From Desulfobulbus elongatus DSM 2908 (GTDB lineage: Bacteria > Desulfobacterota > Desulfobulbia > Desulfobulbales > Desulfobulbaceae), in NCBI RefSeq assembly GCF_000621145.1, contig NZ_JHZB01000006.1:62001-126000 (forward strand): DNA of 64,000 bases, written 5' to 3'. The notes under the pieces were generated by a model. It searched no databases and was not told the DNA's origin. It worked only from the letters and a program-made list of their open reading frames with translations. Each line of letters opens with the position of its first letter. The first letter of the stretch is position 1. A program made the translations under genes and the position numbers. Below, in pieces: positions 60,486 to 64,000 of this stretch.

Positions 60486-61757
60486 ATGCAGTCGGATTAT
60501 CGCAAGGCAACCCTTTTCGCGGCAGTGCTGCTGCTCCTGGCATGGCCGCATAAAGCGGAGGCATCGGGGTTTCGTATCGCCAACCAGTCACTCGGGGCGG
60601 TGGGGTTGTCAGGAGCCCGTACGGCCTATACCCCAGGTCCGGACGCCAGCTATTACAATCCCGCCAACATGAGTTATCTGCCCGACAGCTGGCTGGTGGA
60701 AACATCGTTGACTGCCTTGCAGTTGCCAGCCATCGAATACGCAGACAACCGGGGCAGTGCCTTCAATGGCTCGTCGGAAAACGAATTGTTCTGGATGCCG
60801 CTTTTGCACATGACTTCGCCGCAATACGGCCGCCTGCGCTACGGGTTTTCCCTGACCTATCCCTTTGGCTTGGCGAAACAGTGGGAACAGCCGTATCCCA
60901 AAGCCCTTGCCGAAAAATTTTCCCTGCTCACCGTGGAAGCGAATCCGACTTTTGCGTACAGCCTTGCCGATTGGTTGAGCATCGGCGGCGGGCTCCGCTT
61001 CGTCTACGGCAAGGGCGAGGTGGAAAACGAGATAGGGGCACCGCTCTCTCCCCTGGCCACGTTATCGCGATCATCGGATGGAACCGACACCCAACTGGGC
61101 TACAACCTGGCAGTGTCGATCCGTCCCAACGAACAGTGGACCGTGGCGGCCACTTACCGCTCGGAGGTGGAACTGGACTTGGACGGACACAGCGACCTTC
61201 AGGCCACGGCAGGTTCGTTGCCGCTGGCTGCCTATGCGGGTGATGGCTCCGTGGGCATCACCCTGCCGGCCGTCCTCAGCCTGGCGACAGCTCTGACCGT
61301 GGACCGGCTGACCGTGGAACTGGCCTGGGATCGGACCTTCTGGTCCTCTTTCGATCATCTGGATTTTGCATACACCCAGAATTTTCAATCGTCCCCCTTT
61401 TTTGCGGTCTTCGACAGTATGCTTGTGAAAAACTGGGATGATGCCGATGCCTATCGCATCGGCCTTACCTACGACTGGAATGCCAGTTGGACCACGACCC
61501 TCGGTTTCACTTATGACCGGACGCCGGTTCCTGCGACCACGCTGGGATTTGAACTGCCGGATGCCGATGCGATGGTCTACTGTGCGGGGATCCGTTACCG
61601 GTATTCACCGAGGATGGAATTCGGTCTTTCGTATATGTACCATCGGACCAGCACCCGCTCGGTAAGCCAAGCCGATGCCAACACCTCGGCCATTGATGGT
61701 CGTTTTACCGAGGGAGGCGCCCACGCGGTGACGCTTGGCGTGATCACCACTTTTTGA
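60486..61757 (+). CDS. FadL/OmpP1-family outer-membrane transporter
   Basis: A 423-aa beta-barrel porin for hydrophobic compounds. A signal peptide ends at KAEA-SG near residue 27. The mature N-terminus SGFRIANQSLGAVGLSGARTA, followed by YYNPANMSYL, is the FadL hatch motif. The barrel strands show alternating patterns, and the protein ends in TLGVITTF, a C-terminal aromatic. Fatty acids or aromatic hydrocarbons are the usual substrates. The specific one here is unknown. It lies directly after the pilus operon terminator and has its own transcript. Confidence 0.9.
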   Translation: MQSDYRKATLFAAVLLLLAWPHKAEASGFRIANQSLGAVGLSGARTAYTPGPDASYYNPANMSYLPDSWLVETSLTALQLPAIEYADNRGSAFNGSSENELFWMPLLHMTSPQYGRLRYGFSLTYPFGLAKQWEQPYPKALAEKFSLLTVEANPTFAYSLADWLSIGGGLRFVYGKGEVENEIGAPLSPLATLSRSSDGTDTQLGYNLAVSIRPNEQWTVAATYRSEVELDLDGHSDLQATAGSLPLAAYAGDGSVGITLPAVLSLATALTVDRLTVELAWDRTFWSSFDHLDFAYTQNFQSSPFFAVFDSMLVKNWDDADAYRIGLTYDWNASWTTTLGFTYDRTPVPATTLGFELPDADAMVYCAGIRYRYSPRMEFGLSYMYHRTSTRSVSQADANTSAIDGRFTEGGAHAVTLGVITTF

Positions 61758-61782
61758 TTGCCCGCAACCACAGCAGGGCGAA

Positions 61783-62376
61783 TCATCGGCGGAACAATTT
61801 CCACGGAATGAGCATCGGGACCTCCCGACAATAGGCGCGATAAGGTTCGCCCAGGCTTTGCCGCAGCTTGCGTTCTTCGAGCAGGGTGCCGACGATCAGG
61901 TAGACGGTGAGCAGGGTGCGGATGATCAGGGAGGCATCGGTGAGTTGCGGCAGAGCCCAGAGCAGGGCAATGCCGCCGCTGTACCAGGGATGGCGGACAT
62001 GGCCGAGGATGCCGGTTTGCTCGAAGCGAGGAGGCGCGCCGCTTCGTCCCATCCGGTAGTCGCGCCATTGGCGGATCCCGAGAAAGCTCTGCAGATCGTA
62101 GACCCTCAAGCCGCCGACAAACATGATCAGGGTGTAGAGGCCGAGCACCACCCGGACAGGGAATATCCAGGCGGGCAGGGCAAGGGGATGGTGTGGCACA
62201 GTCGGTGTCAGCCAAAGAAGCGGCAGCAGGCTGACCCCTGAAAAACAGACGTAACCGAGCCGATGGCGGGCTTGCCACGCCCGCCCTTTCCGCTCGAACC
62301 AGCGACACACGCCGGGAGTGATCAGCAGACTGTGCGCAGCGCACCAAGCCAGCCACAGGAGGATCAACCGGAGCAT
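61783..62376 (-). CDS. Isoprenylcysteine carboxyl methyltransferase-like membrane protein
   Basis: A 197-aa membrane protein with about five helices. The C-terminal half has GILGHVRHPWYSGG followed by a late helix and LLEERKLRQSLGEPYRAYCREVPMLIPW, the signature of the ICMT/PEMT/NnrU-like methyltransferase superfamily. These enzymes bind SAM at this C-terminal region. The bacterial substrate is unknown. Start: ATG before LRLILLWLAWCAAHS, which opens the first helix. A frame extends to 62454 but is polar and unlikely. Confidence 0.78.
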   Translation of the reverse strand: MLRLILLWLAWCAAHSLLITPGVCRWFERKGRAWQARHRLGYVCFSGVSLLPLLWLTPTVPHHPLALPAWIFPVRVVLGLYTLIMFVGGLRVYDLQSFLGIRQWRDYRMGRSGAPPRFEQTGILGHVRHPWYSGGIALLWALPQLTDASLIIRTLLTVYLIVGTLLEERKLRQSLGEPYRAYCREVPMLIPWKLFRR

Positions 62377-62450
62377 CACCGTTTCCCCGCCTCGACCGCA
62401 TTCGCTTCCCCTCGCATCCCGGCAGCGTTCATCCGACCCGCACTCTCCGC

Positions 62451-64000
62451 TCATTCATTGCGGAATGTTCCCAAGCTGTTGGGATGATGCATCTCGTCGT
62501 CCATGGCCACGGTGTGGCAAACCGAACAGGCGCGATTGGCGCCCAGGGGAAGGCGATTTCCCTGATATTGCAGGGGCTGAAGCGCATCGAGTTGGTCGCC
62601 GTGCGGGTTGTTCGCCGGATAGAGCGCGTGCGGGCTGGAGTGGCAGGCGGCGCAGAACAGACGGCCGCTTTCGTCGGTCCGGTTGCGATAGAGCGCCTGC
62701 TCGCCTTCGGTCCAGGTGTTGATGGTGGTGTCGGTTGCCGGCGGCTGGTAATCGACGTGGCAGTGCAGGCAATCGGGCTGGTTGATCCAGGGCTTGCGCG
62801 GGACGATGGCGTCGATGGCGGCCACCGCCCTGGGCGTCAGGGCCGTCATCAGGCGCGCGGCCTGCTGTTTGCCTGCCAGCCGCTCCAGTTGCAACAGGCC
62901 CAGGGCATGATCCTCCATGGAGCCGTGGCAGTTCGTGCAGTCCAAACCCAGCGCCGAGTGGATGTCGCGCAGGCTGCGGGTGGCGCCGGTGGGTGAGGCA
63001 GGATGGCAGAACGAGCACGCCTCGGCGCCCTTGTCCCTGAGATAATGGACGTGGAATCCGTGAATCGAGGCCGAAAGGCTGAGCCGGTCGGGTTCGCCCT
63101 TGGCCCGGACCATCACATCGGCGTGGCAGGATTGGCAGCGCACCATTTTGCCTGATTGTTCGGTCACCAGCAGGGAGGTTCCGCTCAACCGGTCGTGGGC
63201 TTCCAGGATGTTCAGCGCGGTCTGCCGGTTCAAACCCGCATGGTCGTCCGGTTCGGGAGCGCCGCCGTGGCAGGTGGTGCAGCCCATCTCGGTGGAAACC
63301 GGGGCCACCACCTTGGTCATGGCCAGGATGTTTTCGCTCTCGTCCCTGGCTTCGATGGTGACCACCGGATAAGGATCGAACCCCTGCGCCGAAACGGGGT
63401 ACAGAGCGATCCCCTCGGCGGTGAATACATCCTCTTCGGGGAGCATATCGCCGGACGGCGCCGCTTGGCCGTCGGGACCGACAAAGCCGTGCTCCACCCG
63501 ATAACGGAGATGCACGCCTTGATTGACGATCTCCGGTGTTTCTCCCCGCTCGATCAGCTGCGCCTGCAGGCCATTGCCCGGCGGAAACAGCGACAACAAT
63601 CCCTTGACTTCAGCAACATAGCGCATGCCCAGTGTGCTCCAGGCTACGAGGACAAACCGATCGGACTGCGGATTGAAGGGCGGAATTTCAGCCAGTTTTC
63701 CCGCAAGCCGGGCCGGCGGGGGATCGCTGCGACCGTTGAGGCCATGGGCGATGAACCGGGCGAGCGCCCGGCGCTCTTCCGCCGTGCCGGTGAAGGGTGG
63801 CATGACGGGATGGAAGGTGTGCATGCCGCTGATCATGGCATCCAGTCCACTGGGGGTGTACGGCGCGGCCAGTTTCCTGATGTCCCGCATCGGCCCGCCG
63901 ATGGCGTGGCAGGAGAGGCAGAGCAGGTTGTACAGATCGCGGCCCGCTTCCCGCGCATTGTCTTCGGTTATCTGCCGATGGCGTACCCATTTGGCTGCGG
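62451..64000 (-). CDS. Multihaem cytochrome c, at least 8 haem sites (5' partial)
   Basis: A secreted electron-transfer protein whose frame is open to the right edge, so the N-terminus and signal peptide are missing. Eight CxxCH haem sites can be read in order: CLSCH, CTTCH, CQSCH, CSFCH, CTNCH, CLHCH, CAACH and CSVCH. The first lies in a monohaem-like domain (ARDLYNLLCLSCHAIGGP-type segment, near 63900) followed by GMHTFHPVMPPFTGT. The rest form a multihaem domain. The first visible Met (63890) is internal, because the CLSCH site lies upstream of it in frame. Redox partner and acceptor are not evident. Confidence 0.88.
   Translation of the reverse strand, partial: AAKWVRHRQITEDNAREAGRDLYNLLCLSCHAIGGPMRDIRKLAAPYTPSGLDAMISGMHTFHPVMPPFTGTAEERRALARFIAHGLNGRSDPPPARLAGKLAEIPPFNPQSDRFVLVAWSTLGMRYVAEVKGLLSLFPPGNGLQAQLIERGETPEIVNQGVHLRYRVEHGFVGPDGQAAPSGDMLPEEDVFTAEGIALYPVSAQGFDPYPVVTIEARDESENILAMTKVVAPVSTEMGCTTCHGGAPEPDDHAGLNRQTALNILEAHDRLSGTSLLVTEQSGKMVRCQSCHADVMVRAKGEPDRLSLSASIHGFHVHYLRDKGAEACSFCHPASPTGATRSLRDIHSALGLDCTNCHGSMEDHALGLLQLERLAGKQQAARLMTALTPRAVAAIDAIVPRKPWINQPDCLHCHVDYQPPATDTTINTWTEGEQALYRNRTDESGRLFCAACHSSPHALYPANNPHGDQLDALQPLQYQGNRLPLGANRACSVCHTVAMDDEMHHPNSLGTFRNE

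Overview
The window looks like chromosome of a Gram-negative, flagellated, mostly GC-rich anaerobe. Outer-membrane proteins (FadL family), lipoproteins, an RND pump, SecB, a multihaem cytochrome c, FlbD-MotA-MotB and a DVU0298-type HEAT protein together point to the former Deltaproteobacteria, most likely Desulfobacterota of the Desulfobulbales kind. That placement is inferred from gene content, not from a marker tree.

Layout. 1-4.7 kb: a hybrid sensor kinase (cut at the left edge), a DEDDy exonuclease, a YgjV-like membrane protein, glucokinase and a NYN/LabA-cold-shock fusion. 4.76-6.84 kb: a small accessory insert carrying an AAA ATPase plus TOPRIM-like pair, closed by a 28-bp perfect inverted repeat. 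6.85-33.3 kb: core genes. These are guaB-guaA, a Sua5/YrdC protein, an ihfB-like gene and rpsA with clear terminators, a PilT-like ATPase with a zinc-ribbon protein, ilvD, csp, glyQ, uvrA, secB, a fabB-SDR pair, ferritin, a HEAT protein, a nitrilase::RfaE2 fusion, a metal-binding HMA protein, an RND efflux pair and an SDR.

34.2-39.9 kb: an AT-richer island with a tightly overlapping operon dndC - small protein - dndD - dndE::ATPase. It is a compact phosphorothioation-type locus without dndA, dndB or dndFGH. 39.9-52.5 kb: a methyltransferase, the flbD-motA-motB operon, an acyl-CoA carboxylase pair (pccB-pccA), a YheT-like hydrolase, the cobalamin operon cobU-cobS-cobC-cobT-cbiR(?), and a secreted SCP/CAP protein. 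52.5-60.4 kb: an AT-rich type IV pilus assembly operon pilM-N-O-P, then an AMIN/STN/TPR protein, a separate lipoprotein secretin and a CsgG-like lipoprotein, ending in a perfect terminator. 60.5-64 kb: a FadL-family porin, an ICMT-like membrane methyltransferase and a multihaem cytochrome c with at least 8 CxxCH sites that runs off the right edge.

The strongest leads are the compact Dnd-like operon with its DndE-ATPase fusion, the ATPase/TOPRIM pair with its long palindrome, the nitrilase::RfaE2 fusion, the split secretin arrangement, and the putative cobamide-remodelling gene overlapping cobT. All functional calls come from reading motifs in the translated sequence. No database search was run.
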